From the NCBI GenBank assembly GCA_030038645.1, contig JASHSR010000434.1:1-25132 (forward strand): a DNA stretch of 25,132 nt. The letters are read 5' to 3'. Below are positions 13,493 through 20,961 of the stretch, piece by piece. The DNA is from Gammaproteobacteria bacterium. GTDB taxonomy: Bacteria > Pseudomonadota > Gammaproteobacteria > Steroidobacterales > Steroidobacteraceae. Within the stretch, counting starts at the first letter, position 1. Every line of letters begins with the position of its first letter. Made by a program: the position numbers and the translations under genes. Below the pieces are notes generated by a model. It did not search any database and had not been told where the DNA came from. It saw only the letters and a program-made list of their open reading frames with translations.

Positions 13493-15607
13493 TCACTTCG
13501 CCGCCGCCATCCGGCTCGCCTGCCGCGGATCGGCGAGCGGTCTCACCTCGGAAAGCCAGGCGTCCGCGCGGGGCGCCTCCCGAGCGCCGCGCAACCACCT
13601 GAAGAGCAGGCTGTGCCAGAGGGTCCGCTCCACGTACTCCCGCGTCTCGTTGTAGGGGATGTTCTCGATCCAAATGTCGGCGTCGAGCGGCTGTGGCGGC
13701 AGCCAGTGCATGACCGCCTTCAATCCGGCGTTGTAGCTCGCGAGCGCGACCGGAATCTGCTCGTCGAAGCGGTCGAGCAGCATGCGCAGGCGCGCCGCTC
13801 CGAGGGAGATGTTGACGGAGGGCTCGAGCAGGTCGGCCGGGGAGGGACGCGACAGCTTCCAGTAGCGGGCCGTGCGCCGGGCCGTGTCCGGCATCAGCTG
13901 CATCAGCCCGAGGGCGCCGGCGGGCGATTCCGCGTCGATGCGATACAGGCTCTCCTGGCGGATGACTCCGTAGACCATGTCCGGCGCGAGCTGCGCGAGC
14001 CGCGCGGCCGCATCCACCTCGGCATCGAACGGACGCGGATAAAGCAGGGCGTAGTCGTTGAACACGCGCTGCGCGGTGGCGGTCGCGACGGCCTGGTCGT
14101 ACCAGCCCCAGCTCGCCGCGAGGCGAATCGCCTGCAGGCGCTCGTCGGCGGCGAGCGAGCCGTAGCCGAACCGCCATTCCGCTTGCGCTTGGCGCTGCAT
14201 GCCGCAGAGGAAGAGCTCGCGGGCGCGCACGAGCGCCGGCTGGCTCCCGATGGCCGAGAGCACGGCGGGCTCGACCGGGAGAGCCTCGGGATGCGGAATG
14301 ACGGGCCGGCCGAGGCGCGCCGCGGCGAGCGCCGAGTAGTAATCGTCGTCCGGGAGCAGCGACTCGTAGATCTGCCGCGCCTGCCGCGGATCGTGCAGCG
14401 CCTGCGTCGCGCGCGCAGTCCAGTAGCGCCAGCGCGCGCTCTGCCGCTCGGTTTGCGACAGGGCGGCGATCGAGCTCAGCGCGAGTCGCCAATCGCTCGA
14501 CCAGAGCGCGGCGCGCGCGCGCCACTCGAGCGCGGAGTCGTCGAGGTCGTGTGCCGAGACGCGGCGGAAGTAGTCGAGCGCGGCCGGGTCGCGGTTCCAC
14601 GCGAGCGACAGCGCGAGTGCGAGCGCGTACGGGCTTGCGGCCTCGGGGCTCAGTCGGCGCGCCGCGAGGAGGCCTGCGTAGCGCTCCTCGGCCGCGGACG
14701 GATCCTGGCGCGCGAGCCGAGTCCAGCCCGCAAGCAGCGCGGGCGGCTCCACCGGCTTCCCGGGCGAAGCGATCAGGGCGTCGATGCCGCGCCGCGGGCG
14801 CTCGAGGAGCGAGGCCCACTCGAGCAAGGGGCCGGCGCGGTCCCGCGGCAGCTGCTCGATGATCTGCCGGGCGAAGGCGGGATCCGAGCTCTCGAGCGCG
14901 AGGCGCGCGCGCTGCTCGATGAGCGCCGTCGTGAGCACACCATTCTGCCTGAGCCAGTCGAACGCGCGCGCACACTCCGGCAGGCTGTGCGGGATGAGCC
15001 ACTGCTTGGCGATGTCGCGAGCCAGGCCGTCGGTCTCGCCGAGCTCGACGCGCGCGACGAGGCCATCGCAACGCAAGGCGTCGTCCGCGGCCGCGTCGCG
15101 ATACGCCTGCAGGAACTGCGACCACTGCGAGCGCTGCGCGAGACTCTCGAGCCATGCGCGCCGCAGGTCGTGCGACACCGGCATATCGGCGTGGGCCGCG
15201 ATGAAGTCCGCGGCCTGCTTGTCGACCGGAGCGAGCGAAGCCGGCCTGCCGAGCAGCGCCTGCTCTATGCGCGCCGCCTGCAGATAGGGATAGAGCGGGT
15301 AGCTCTTCAGGATCGCGCTGTCGTGGGCGGCCGCCTCGGGCAAATTGTCCGCGGCGTGGGCGTAGGCTTGCTGAAAGGCCTGACGTGCGCTCGCGTAGGC
15401 CGCCGCGGTGTCGGCGTCCTGTGCGCGGGCGGAGAGCGGCAGAGCCAGGGTGACCGGCAGGGCCAGGGCGAGCGGCACGGACAGGGCGAGTGGCGCGGCC
15501 GGGACGAGCGGCGCGACCGGGGCGAGCGGAAGCGCGAGCGCGATGGCCCCAAGCCGGCGGATGATGCGGATGATGCGGATGATGCGAGCCGCGCTCCTCG
15601 TGCTCAT
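13493..15607 (-). CDS. slt: Soluble lytic murein transglycosylase (Slt70-type)
   Basis: This periplasmic enzyme cleaves peptidoglycan between MurNAc and GlcNAc, forming 1,6-anhydro products. The 704-residue product has a long leader (1-62), then the alpha-superhelical ring (about 70-510; repeats such as WLESLAQRSQWSQFLQAYRD and YWTARATQALHD). The C-terminal SLT domain contains the catalytic Glu552 in GVIRQES. SPAGALGLMQLMP, NISLGAARL and ALASYNAG follow, the standard motif order of the family. E. coli Slt70 is about 645 residues, so the extra length is mainly in the leader. The ATG at 15607 is the natural start. The leader has an RIIRIIRIIRR n-region encoded by a 9-bp triple repeat, and a hydrophobic stretch broken by eight prolines, with a signal-peptidase-I-like SARA/QD site. 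The gene diverges from an aldo/keto reductase. Confidence 0.94.
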   Translation of the reverse strand: MSTRSAARIIRIIRIIRRLGAIALALPLAPVAPLVPAAPLALSVPLALALPVTLALPLSARAQDADTAAAYASARQAFQQAYAHAADNLPEAAAHDSAILKSYPLYPYLQAARIEQALLGRPASLAPVDKQAADFIAAHADMPVSHDLRRAWLESLAQRSQWSQFLQAYRDAAADDALRCDGLVARVELGETDGLARDIAKQWLIPHSLPECARAFDWLRQNGVLTTALIEQRARLALESSDPAFARQIIEQLPRDRAGPLLEWASLLERPRRGIDALIASPGKPVEPPALLAGWTRLARQDPSAAEERYAGLLAARRLSPEAASPYALALALSLAWNRDPAALDYFRRVSAHDLDDSALEWRARAALWSSDWRLALSSIAALSQTERQSARWRYWTARATQALHDPRQARQIYESLLPDDDYYSALAAARLGRPVIPHPEALPVEPAVLSAIGSQPALVRARELFLCGMQRQAQAEWRFGYGSLAADERLQAIRLAASWGWYDQAVATATAQRVFNDYALLYPRPFDAEVDAAARLAQLAPDMVYGVIRQESLYRIDAESPAGALGLMQLMPDTARRTARYWKLSRPSPADLLEPSVNISLGAARLRMLLDRFDEQIPVALASYNAGLKAVMHWLPPQPLDADIWIENIPYNETREYVERTLWHSLLFRWLRGAREAPRADAWLSEVRPLADPRQASRMAAAK
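15561..15587. repeat. 9-bp tandem repeat in the slt leader (three units)
   Basis: ATGATGCGG is repeated three times on the plus strand, with the third unit ending in A. On the coding (minus) strand it gives three Arg-Ile-Ile units at residues 8-16 of the transglycosylase leader. The unit keeps frame, so copy-number change would not break the gene. Confidence 0.8.
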
Positions 15608-15731
15608 GTGCGTAGGGTAGCGAGAGCGGAGCGCACAGGCCAGCCGCGGCCGCGCGCGCCTCGCTCGGCCTTGCCCGAGTGTCACGAGAGTAGACTAAGC
15701 GAGATCGCGGACAAGAGTAAGGATCGGAGTG

Positions 15732-16715
15732 ATGAGGAAGCGCAGGTTGGGTAGGCAGGGACTCGAGGTCTCGGCTCTCGGGCTCGGATGCATGGGGATG
15801 AGCCAGTCCTACGGCACGCCGGACGATGCGGAGTCGATCGCGACGATTCGCCGGGCGATCGATCTCGGCATCACGTTCTTCGACACGGCGGAGGTCTACG
15901 GCCCGTACGTCAACGAAGCGCTGCTCGGGCGCGCCATCCAAGGCCGGCGGGACGAGGTCGTCATCGCGACGAAGTTCGGGTTTCGGCTCGAGGACGGGCG
16001 CATCGTCGGCACGGACAGCAGGCCCCAACGCGTGCGCGAGGTGGCCGAAGAATCATTGAAGCGGCTCGGCACCGATCGCATCGACCTCTTCTATCAGCAC
16101 CGCGTGGACCGGCAGGTGCCGATCGAGGAGGTCGCCGGCGCGGTAGCCGAGCTCGTTCGAGAGGGCAAGGTTCGCTACTTCGGCCTCTCCGAGGCGGGCG
16201 AGGCGACGATCCGTCGCGCCCACGCCGTGCATCCGGTCTCGGCGCTGCAAAGCGAGTACTCGCTCTGGGAGCGCAACCTCGAGCCCCGCATCATTCCTCT
16301 CCTGCGGGAGCTCGGCATCGGCCTCGTGCCGTTCTGTCCGCTCGGCCGCGGCTTTCTGACCGGAGCCGTGCGGCGAGCCGAGGAGTATCCGCCCAGCGAC
16401 TTCCGCCACCACGATCCGCGGCTGCAGGGCGGAAATTTCGACGCCAACGTGCGGGCCGCCGCCGCGGTCCGTGAGCTCGCAGCCGAGAAGGGCGCGACGC
16501 CCGGCCAGATCGCGCTCGCTTGGCTTTTGCACCGGGGCGAGGACATCGTGCCGATCCCCGGCACCAAACGCCGTCGCTATCTCGAAGAGAACGTCGCATC
16601 GGCCGACGTGTCCCTGTCGAGCGAGGATCTGCGGCGGCTGGAGCCTACGCTCGCGCCGGGTAGCGTCTCCGGCCCGCGCTACAACGAGCGGATGAATTCG
16701 TTCGTCGATCGCTGA
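15732..16715 (+). CDS. Aldo/keto reductase
   Basis: This is an NADPH-dependent aldo/keto reductase with a TIM-barrel fold, acting in the cytosol on carbonyl compounds. The 327-residue product has the catalytic tetrad D51, Y56, K81 and H123 in the usual contexts (FFDTAEVYG, VIATKFG, LFYQHRVD). SALQSEYSLWER, VPFCPLGRGFLTG and the cofactor-binding IPGTKRRRYLEENV follow. This pattern belongs to the AKR subfamily that includes YajO/PdxI-like and plant auxin-induced-type enzymes. The ATG at 15732 follows AAGGA (15719-15723) with 8 bp spacing; the GTG immediately before it (15729) would add one residue. The gene stands alone, divergent from slt by 124 bp and convergent with the potassium channel. 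The substrate is unknown; several relatives reduce methylglyoxal or other reactive aldehydes. Confidence 0.92.
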   Translation: MRKRRLGRQGLEVSALGLGCMGMSQSYGTPDDAESIATIRRAIDLGITFFDTAEVYGPYVNEALLGRAIQGRRDEVVIATKFGFRLEDGRIVGTDSRPQRVREVAEESLKRLGTDRIDLFYQHRVDRQVPIEEVAGAVAELVREGKVRYFGLSEAGEATIRRAHAVHPVSALQSEYSLWERNLEPRIIPLLRELGIGLVPFCPLGRGFLTGAVRRAEEYPPSDFRHHDPRLQGGNFDANVRAAAAVRELAAEKGATPGQIALAWLLHRGEDIVPIPGTKRRRYLEENVASADVSLSSEDLRRLEPTLAPGSVSGPRYNERMNSFVDR

Positions 16716-16762
16716 GCGCGCGACGGCCGGACCGTGACGGTGCTCGTCGTACCGGCGCGCGG

Positions 16763-16785
16763 GACGCTCCGGGTCGCGGGGCGTC
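16763..16785. terminator. Hairpin between convergent aldo/keto reductase and Kch genes
   Basis: GACGCTCC, a 7-base loop, then GGGGCGTC forms an 8-bp stem containing one G-T pair. It overlaps the last bases of the Kch gene. There is no T-run, so its role as a terminator is only a possibility. Confidence 0.3.
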
Positions 16786-18016
16786 AGCCGAGCTTCAGCA
16801 GCTGATTGACCAGCTCATCGGCCTTGACTTCCTCACCGCTGAGCGCCATCGCGAGCAGCTCGCCGCCGACCAGCGGCAGGGCGAGCACGACATCCGGGTG
16901 AACCCGGGTCACGCGGTTGGTGTTTCCGACGTTGCTCACGGCCGCGACGGTGCGGACCCCGGGGCTCATCTCCTTGGCGGCGAGGATGACGAAGGCGTTG
17001 AAGGAGTCGTCCTCGCTCAGCGCGAGCAGGGCCCGCGCCTGCTCGACGTTGGCGTGATGCAGCACTTCGCTGTCGCTCGCATCCCCGACTACGAGGTCTT
17101 CGGGCGGGTCCGCATCCTCCGGGGGCCGCGCAGGCCAGATCGCGGTCGCCTGCAGCCCGCGAGCGGTGAGAGCCTTGATGGCGCTGCGGGCGAGGGGCCC
17201 GTCGCCGATCACGATGATGTGGGAGGCACGTTTCATTTTCTTCCTCTTCGGCTGCAGAAATTTAGCCATCCGGCTGTCGATCAGCGGCCCGACGATTGCC
17301 GTGAGCGAGGTGGCGAAGACTGCGAGTCCGAGCACGATGAGCGACACGGTGAATAAGCGCGCCTCGGGCGTTCGGGGCGTGATATCGCCGAAGCCGACCG
17401 TCGACATGGTCACGACCGCAAAGTAGATGGCGTCGACGACGTTGCGGATCCTCGGGTTGAACCCCGCGCCGAGAATGTAGGAGCCGAGAACCCCGTAGCC
17501 GAGCGCAACGAGGACGCCGGTGAGAGCGAACAGCGTGCCGGTCGCGAGGCTCGCCCGGTTGAAGCTGCGGCGGAACAGCAGGAGCAGGACGAGCAGCAGG
17601 ACGCTGAAGAAGATGAGCGACCTCGAGGCCGAGGAGAGCGGCGAGAGCTCGAGGATCACGGTGGCGAGGGTGAGAAGAAACGCGAGCACCCATGCGAGGC
17701 GCGAGCGCCAGAGCATCCCGATCCCGACGATGAGCAGCAGGGCGCCGATCGCCTCCTGCGGCACGCCGCGGATCCCGGGGATGTCGAGGCCGCCCGCGAC
17801 GTTCGAGACGATGGAGGTGCCGCTCGCGGAGCGCGCGATCAGGCGCTGCAGCGACCCCGAGGTGAGAAGCAGCTGCGTGAGCCCCGCTAGGCCGACGATC
17901 AGGGCGAGCGGGACGTGCGGAAACCAGGCCCGCATGCGTAGCAGCCGGTAGGCGCGGCTGCGCATCATCTGCGACCACACGGTGAGGCTCACCGATATGC
18001 GCTTTGGCGGCGTCAT
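16784..18016 (-). CDS. kch: Kch-type potassium channel with C-terminal RCK/TrkA-N domain
   Basis: This inner-membrane protein resembles E. coli Kch (417 residues; here 410). Residues about 35-200 hold several hydrophobic helices, with a very leucine-rich one around 135-150. Then comes the pore loop with selectivity filter TVGFGD at 206-211 (preceded by VVTMS) and a final pore helix (LFTVSLIVLGLAVFATSLTAIVG). After a basic linker (KFLQPKRKKMKRAS), the RCK (TrkA-N) Rossmann domain begins with HIIVIGDGPLARSAIKAL and shows VVGDASD, NVEQARALLAL and FVILAAKE. The RCK C-lobe is short. The GxGxxG motif is GDGPLA, lacking the last glycine. The ATG at 18016 is chosen over a TTG nine bases upstream. It is convergent with the aldo/keto reductase and divergent from a dioxygenase gene. 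Ion specificity follows from the filter; gating ligand is unknown. Confidence 0.92.
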   Translation of the reverse strand: MTPPKRISVSLTVWSQMMRSRAYRLLRMRAWFPHVPLALIVGLAGLTQLLLTSGSLQRLIARSASGTSIVSNVAGGLDIPGIRGVPQEAIGALLLIVGIGMLWRSRLAWVLAFLLTLATVILELSPLSSASRSLIFFSVLLLVLLLLFRRSFNRASLATGTLFALTGVLVALGYGVLGSYILGAGFNPRIRNVVDAIYFAVVTMSTVGFGDITPRTPEARLFTVSLIVLGLAVFATSLTAIVGPLIDSRMAKFLQPKRKKMKRASHIIVIGDGPLARSAIKALTARGLQATAIWPARPPEDADPPEDLVVGDASDSEVLHHANVEQARALLALSEDDSFNAFVILAAKEMSPGVRTVAAVSNVGNTNRVTRVHPDVVLALPLVGGELLAMALSGEEVKADELVNQLLKLG

Positions 18017-18037
18017 GGGTGACAAAGGGCTCTTCGC

Positions 18038-18068
18038 GGGTCAAGCTTAAGGTAAAATCGGGGTCAAG
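18038..18068. promoter_or_regulatory. Direct repeat GGGTCAAG x2 in the Kch/TauD divergent region
   Basis: GGGTCAAG occurs at 18038-18045 and again at 18061-18068, 23 bp apart (about two helical turns), flanking an AT-rich GGTAAAATC. The 120-bp space between the two divergent genes should hold both promoters. The repeat could be a regulator site or chance. Confidence 0.35.
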
Positions 18069-18136
18069 AGTGCAACTGCGCGGAACGGCGGGCACTCTGC
18101 GAGAGTCCAATTGCTGGTGCCTGCGAGGGACCCCCC

Positions 18137-19093
18137 ATGAGCCTGACCATCGCGCCCATCCTGCCGAGCTTCGGCGCCGAAGTCTCCGGCGTCGACATCG
18201 CGAAGCCGCTCGATGAGCGGACGCGCAGCGCGATCATCGACGCCCAGAACAAGTATGGCGTGACGGTGTGGCGCAAGACCGGCCTCGACGACGAGACCCA
18301 CATCGCCTTCAGCCGCATCTTCGGACACATCGAGCTCGCGCCGAGGATCGCGGGCCGGCCTTACCGGCACGCCCACCGCGAGCTGTTCGACGCCAGCAAT
18401 CTCGACGCCGAGGGCCGCATCATCCAGGACGAGCTCGTTCGCTTGCACAAGCGCGGCGACCGCCTCTGGCACACGGACTCCTCGTTCATGGAGATGCGCT
18501 CGGCGCAGTCGCTGCTGCTCTGCCACGAGGCGCCGCCGGAAGGCGGGGAGACCTGGTTCGCAGACACGCGCACCGCGTATGAAGATCTGCCCCAGGCCAT
18601 GAAGGACCGGATCGAGGGGCTCGAGGCGCGACACTCCCTGTGGTGGTCGCGAAGCCGGGCCGGCTTTCCGCTCTCGGAGGAGGAGATCGACGCGAGGCCC
18701 CATGCGCGGCATCCGCTCGTGCACATCCACAGGGGCTCCGGCCGCAAGGCGCTTTACATCGCCGCCCACGCGCGGGACATCATCGGCATGCCGCGGGAGG
18801 AGGGCCGCGCGCTGCTGCGCGAGCTCATCGAGTTCGCCACGCAGCCGAAATACGTCTTCAGCGTCACCTACGAGCCGGGCGACATGGTGATCTGGGACAA
18901 CCTCTGCTCGATGCATCGCGGCGGTGAGTTCGACGACCTCAGATATCGCCGCGACATGCGTCGCACGACGATTCGCGAAGGCGCAGCTCCCGAGCGGCCG
19001 GACGACCCCTTCACCGAGTTGTTCGCGGCGTCGGGCGTCACGGCTTTCGGCGGACGGCCCGCCGCGCCGGCGCGGAACGGAGGGCCGCGGTGA
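18137..19093 (+). CDS. TauD/TfdA-family Fe(II)/2-oxoglutarate-dependent dioxygenase
   Basis: These enzymes hydroxylate a substrate with O2 and 2-oxoglutarate, often releasing sulfite from sulfonates or cleaving an ether. The 318-residue product has the metal triad H112-x-D114 (LWHTDSSF) and H260 (LCSMHRGG). The 2-oxoglutarate-binding Arg lies at 275/276 (MRRTTIRE). The N-terminal SFGAEVSGVDIAKPL and the PEGGETWFADTRTAYEDLP segment are typical of the TauD/TfdA group. The ATG at 18137 has a GAGGGA upstream. The 3' end overlaps the following SDR gene by 4 bp (GTGA), so the two are translationally coupled and likely act in one pathway. Overall pattern looks nearer to TfdA-like alkyl/aryloxy dioxygenases than to taurine dioxygenase, but that is a judgement by eye; no sulfonate transporter is in view. 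Confidence 0.9.
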   Translation: MSLTIAPILPSFGAEVSGVDIAKPLDERTRSAIIDAQNKYGVTVWRKTGLDDETHIAFSRIFGHIELAPRIAGRPYRHAHRELFDASNLDAEGRIIQDELVRLHKRGDRLWHTDSSFMEMRSAQSLLLCHEAPPEGGETWFADTRTAYEDLPQAMKDRIEGLEARHSLWWSRSRAGFPLSEEEIDARPHARHPLVHIHRGSGRKALYIAAHARDIIGMPREEGRALLRELIEFATQPKYVFSVTYEPGDMVIWDNLCSMHRGGEFDDLRYRRDMRRTTIREGAAPERPDDPFTELFAASGVTAFGGRPAAPARNGGPR

Positions 19094-20028
19094 AAGAAGT
19101 GGAAGGGAAAGTCGCCTTCATTACGGGCGGTGCGAGCGGCATGGGGCTCGGGATGGCGCGGGTCTTCGCGAGGAACGGGATGAAGGTCGTCCTCGCGGAC
19201 GTGAGGCCGAGCGCGCTCGATGCGGCGATGTCCCATTTCAAAGGGACGGCGAGCGCGCATCCGATCCAGCTCGACGTGACCGACCGCGAGGCCTATGCAC
19301 GCGCCGCCGACGAGGCCGAGCGAGTCTTCGGAAAGATTCACGTGCTCGTCAACAACGCCGGCGTCGGCCTCGGCGGTCCGATGCAGACGGCGACCTTCAA
19401 AGACTGGGATTTCATCATGGCCGTCAACGTCGGCGGCGCGATCAACGGCCTCGTCATCGTTCTGCCACGCATCCTCGCGCACGGGGAGGGCGGGCACATC
19501 GTCACGACTTCCTCGACGGGAGGCTTCTCCGCGGTGGGCGGCGCGGGCCTGTACTGCACGACCAAGTTCGCCGTGGCCGGGATGATGGAATCGCTCGCGA
19601 CGGACCTGCAAGGGAGCGGCGTCGGCGTCTCGGTGTTCTTCCCCGGGCCGGTGACCACCAATCTCGGTCAGTCGACGCACGCCGTGCGTCCCGAGCACCT
19701 GAGGAACGAGCACGAGCCGCCGCGGCGTCCGCCCCCTCGGCAGAGCGCCTCGGGCGCTCCCGTCAATTTCGCCGAGGTCTTCATGGACCCGCTCGAAGTC
19801 GGCGAGCGCGTGCTCCACGGCATCCGCCGCGGCGATCTGTTCATCATGACCCATCCTGAGTTCCGCGACGGTCTCGTCGCTCGGAACGAGGCGCTGGTGC
19901 GCGCGTTGCCGCAGGAGCCTCTCAACACCCGGCGCCGGGACGCGCTCAAGGTGTTCGGTACGCTGCTCTACAACCCCCTCTACGCCGGACAGCAGCCCGT
20001 CACGCCTCCCGCAGGCATCGCTGGCTGA
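19090..20028 (+). CDS. SDR-family NAD(P)-dependent oxidoreductase
   Basis: This is a classical short-chain dehydrogenase/reductase of 312 residues. The cofactor motif TGGASGMG is at 12-19, NNAG follows in the fourth strand (VLVNNAGVGLGG), and the catalytic Ser142, Tyr155 and Lys159 (YCTTK) are in place. Asp38 in the LADVR strand end suggests a preference for NAD(H). The C-terminal extension beyond the usual ~250 residues includes a Pro/Arg-rich loop (about 205-225: EPPRRPPPRQ) and a last helix pair, a feature of some SDRs that act on bulky substrates. The GTG start at 19090 overlaps the dioxygenase stop as GTGA, with GGAGGG about 5 bp upstream. It probably oxidises the alcohol or reduces the aldehyde from the same pathway as the dioxygenase. 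The substrate cannot be named. Confidence 0.92.
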   Translation: MKEVEGKVAFITGGASGMGLGMARVFARNGMKVVLADVRPSALDAAMSHFKGTASAHPIQLDVTDREAYARAADEAERVFGKIHVLVNNAGVGLGGPMQTATFKDWDFIMAVNVGGAINGLVIVLPRILAHGEGGHIVTTSSTGGFSAVGGAGLYCTTKFAVAGMMESLATDLQGSGVGVSVFFPGPVTTNLGQSTHAVRPEHLRNEHEPPRRPPPRQSASGAPVNFAEVFMDPLEVGERVLHGIRRGDLFIMTHPEFRDGLVARNEALVRALPQEPLNTRRRDALKVFGTLLYNPLYAGQQPVTPPAGIAG

Positions 20029-20046
20029 GGCGGCCTGCGGCACCCC

Positions 20047-20820
20047 TCAAGCGGTCATTCCGCCGTCGACCGCGAGCGTTGCGCCCGTCACGAAGCTGCT
20101 CTGCTCCGAGGCGAGAAACAGGACCGAGCGCGCGATCTCGCGCGGCTGCGCATGCCTATGCAGCGGAATGAGCTCGTCGAGAAAGGCGGTTGCGTCGCGG
20201 CCGAGCACCGCGCCGAGATGGCGCTCGATGCCCGCCTGAAATTCGTTCTGGGTCGGACCCGGGTGAATGGTGTTCACACGGATGCGCCGGCCGGCGACCT
20301 CCTTCGCCACCGAGCGCATCAAGCCCACCTGAGCGTGCTTGGCCGTGATGTAGGCGTAGGGGCCGGGATTGCCCATGAGTCCGACCACGCTCGAGGTGAT
20401 GACGACGCTTCCGCCGTCGTTCATCTGCGGAACGCCGTACTTGCACAGGAGGAACGCGCCCTTCACGTGGACGCGGTACACGTCGTCGAACACGTCTTCC
20501 GGGTAGGTGGTGATCGAGCCGATCGCCCCGGCATTGCCGGCGTTGCTGAAGAGCACGTCGATCTTCCCCCAGCGGGCGACGGTCGCGGCGATGAACTCGG
20601 CGACATCCTGCGCCAGAGCGACGTTTCCGACCTTGGTGGCGATCCGCTCTCGTGGGAGTCCGGCATCCGTTAGCCGCACGACGGCGCGCTGTAGAGCGTC
20701 CTCGTGCAGGTCCACCAGCATGACCCGGGCGCCTTCCGCGAGAAATAGCTCCGCGCTCGCAAGCCCGATGCTGCCGGCTCCGCCCGTGATGAGGCAGGTC
20801 TTGTTCTCCAGCTGGCGCAT
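20047..20820 (-). CDS. SDR-family oxidoreductase (glucose/3-oxoacyl dehydrogenase-like)
   Basis: A second classical SDR, 257 residues, facing the first tail to tail at 18 bp. It has TGGAGSIG at 12-19, FSNAGNAG in place of the common NNAG, catalytic Ser144, Tyr157 and Lys161 (YITAK), and the C-terminal SSFVTGATLAVDGGMTA typical of FabG-like members. VDLHE at the end of the second strand (Asp) suggests NAD(H) preference. The start is the ATG at 20820, with GGAG 8 bp upstream; a TTG fifteen bases earlier also keeps the frame but lacks a site. It is only about 30% similar by eye to the first SDR, so it is not a recent duplicate. It may act in the same catabolic step series as the dioxygenase/SDR pair, though the opposite orientation means separate transcription. 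Confidence 0.92.
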   Translation of the reverse strand: MRQLENKTCLITGGAGSIGLASAELFLAEGARVMLVDLHEDALQRAVVRLTDAGLPRERIATKVGNVALAQDVAEFIAATVARWGKIDVLFSNAGNAGAIGSITTYPEDVFDDVYRVHVKGAFLLCKYGVPQMNDGGSVVITSSVVGLMGNPGPYAYITAKHAQVGLMRSVAKEVAGRRIRVNTIHPGPTQNEFQAGIERHLGAVLGRDATAFLDELIPLHRHAQPREIARSVLFLASEQSSFVTGATLAVDGGMTA

Positions 20821-20961
20821 TCGAGCTTCTCCCAAGTGACCGAAGGCGGGTACCGGCCGAGGGGGGATTATGACTCATCGCCCGCGCCGAACGGAGCGCG
20901 AAGCAGAGCGCCAAGTAGAGCGGTCGCGGGGTCGATCTGCGCGGCGAGCGCGTCTCGCCCG

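Noticed and set aside
13481..15754. 757-codon plus-strand frame opposite slt, plus a short Gly-Ala-Ser-rich frame at 15408-15620
   Set aside because: The collagen-like composition of the short frame comes from the repeat-rich slt leader read backwards; no ribosome site or family support.
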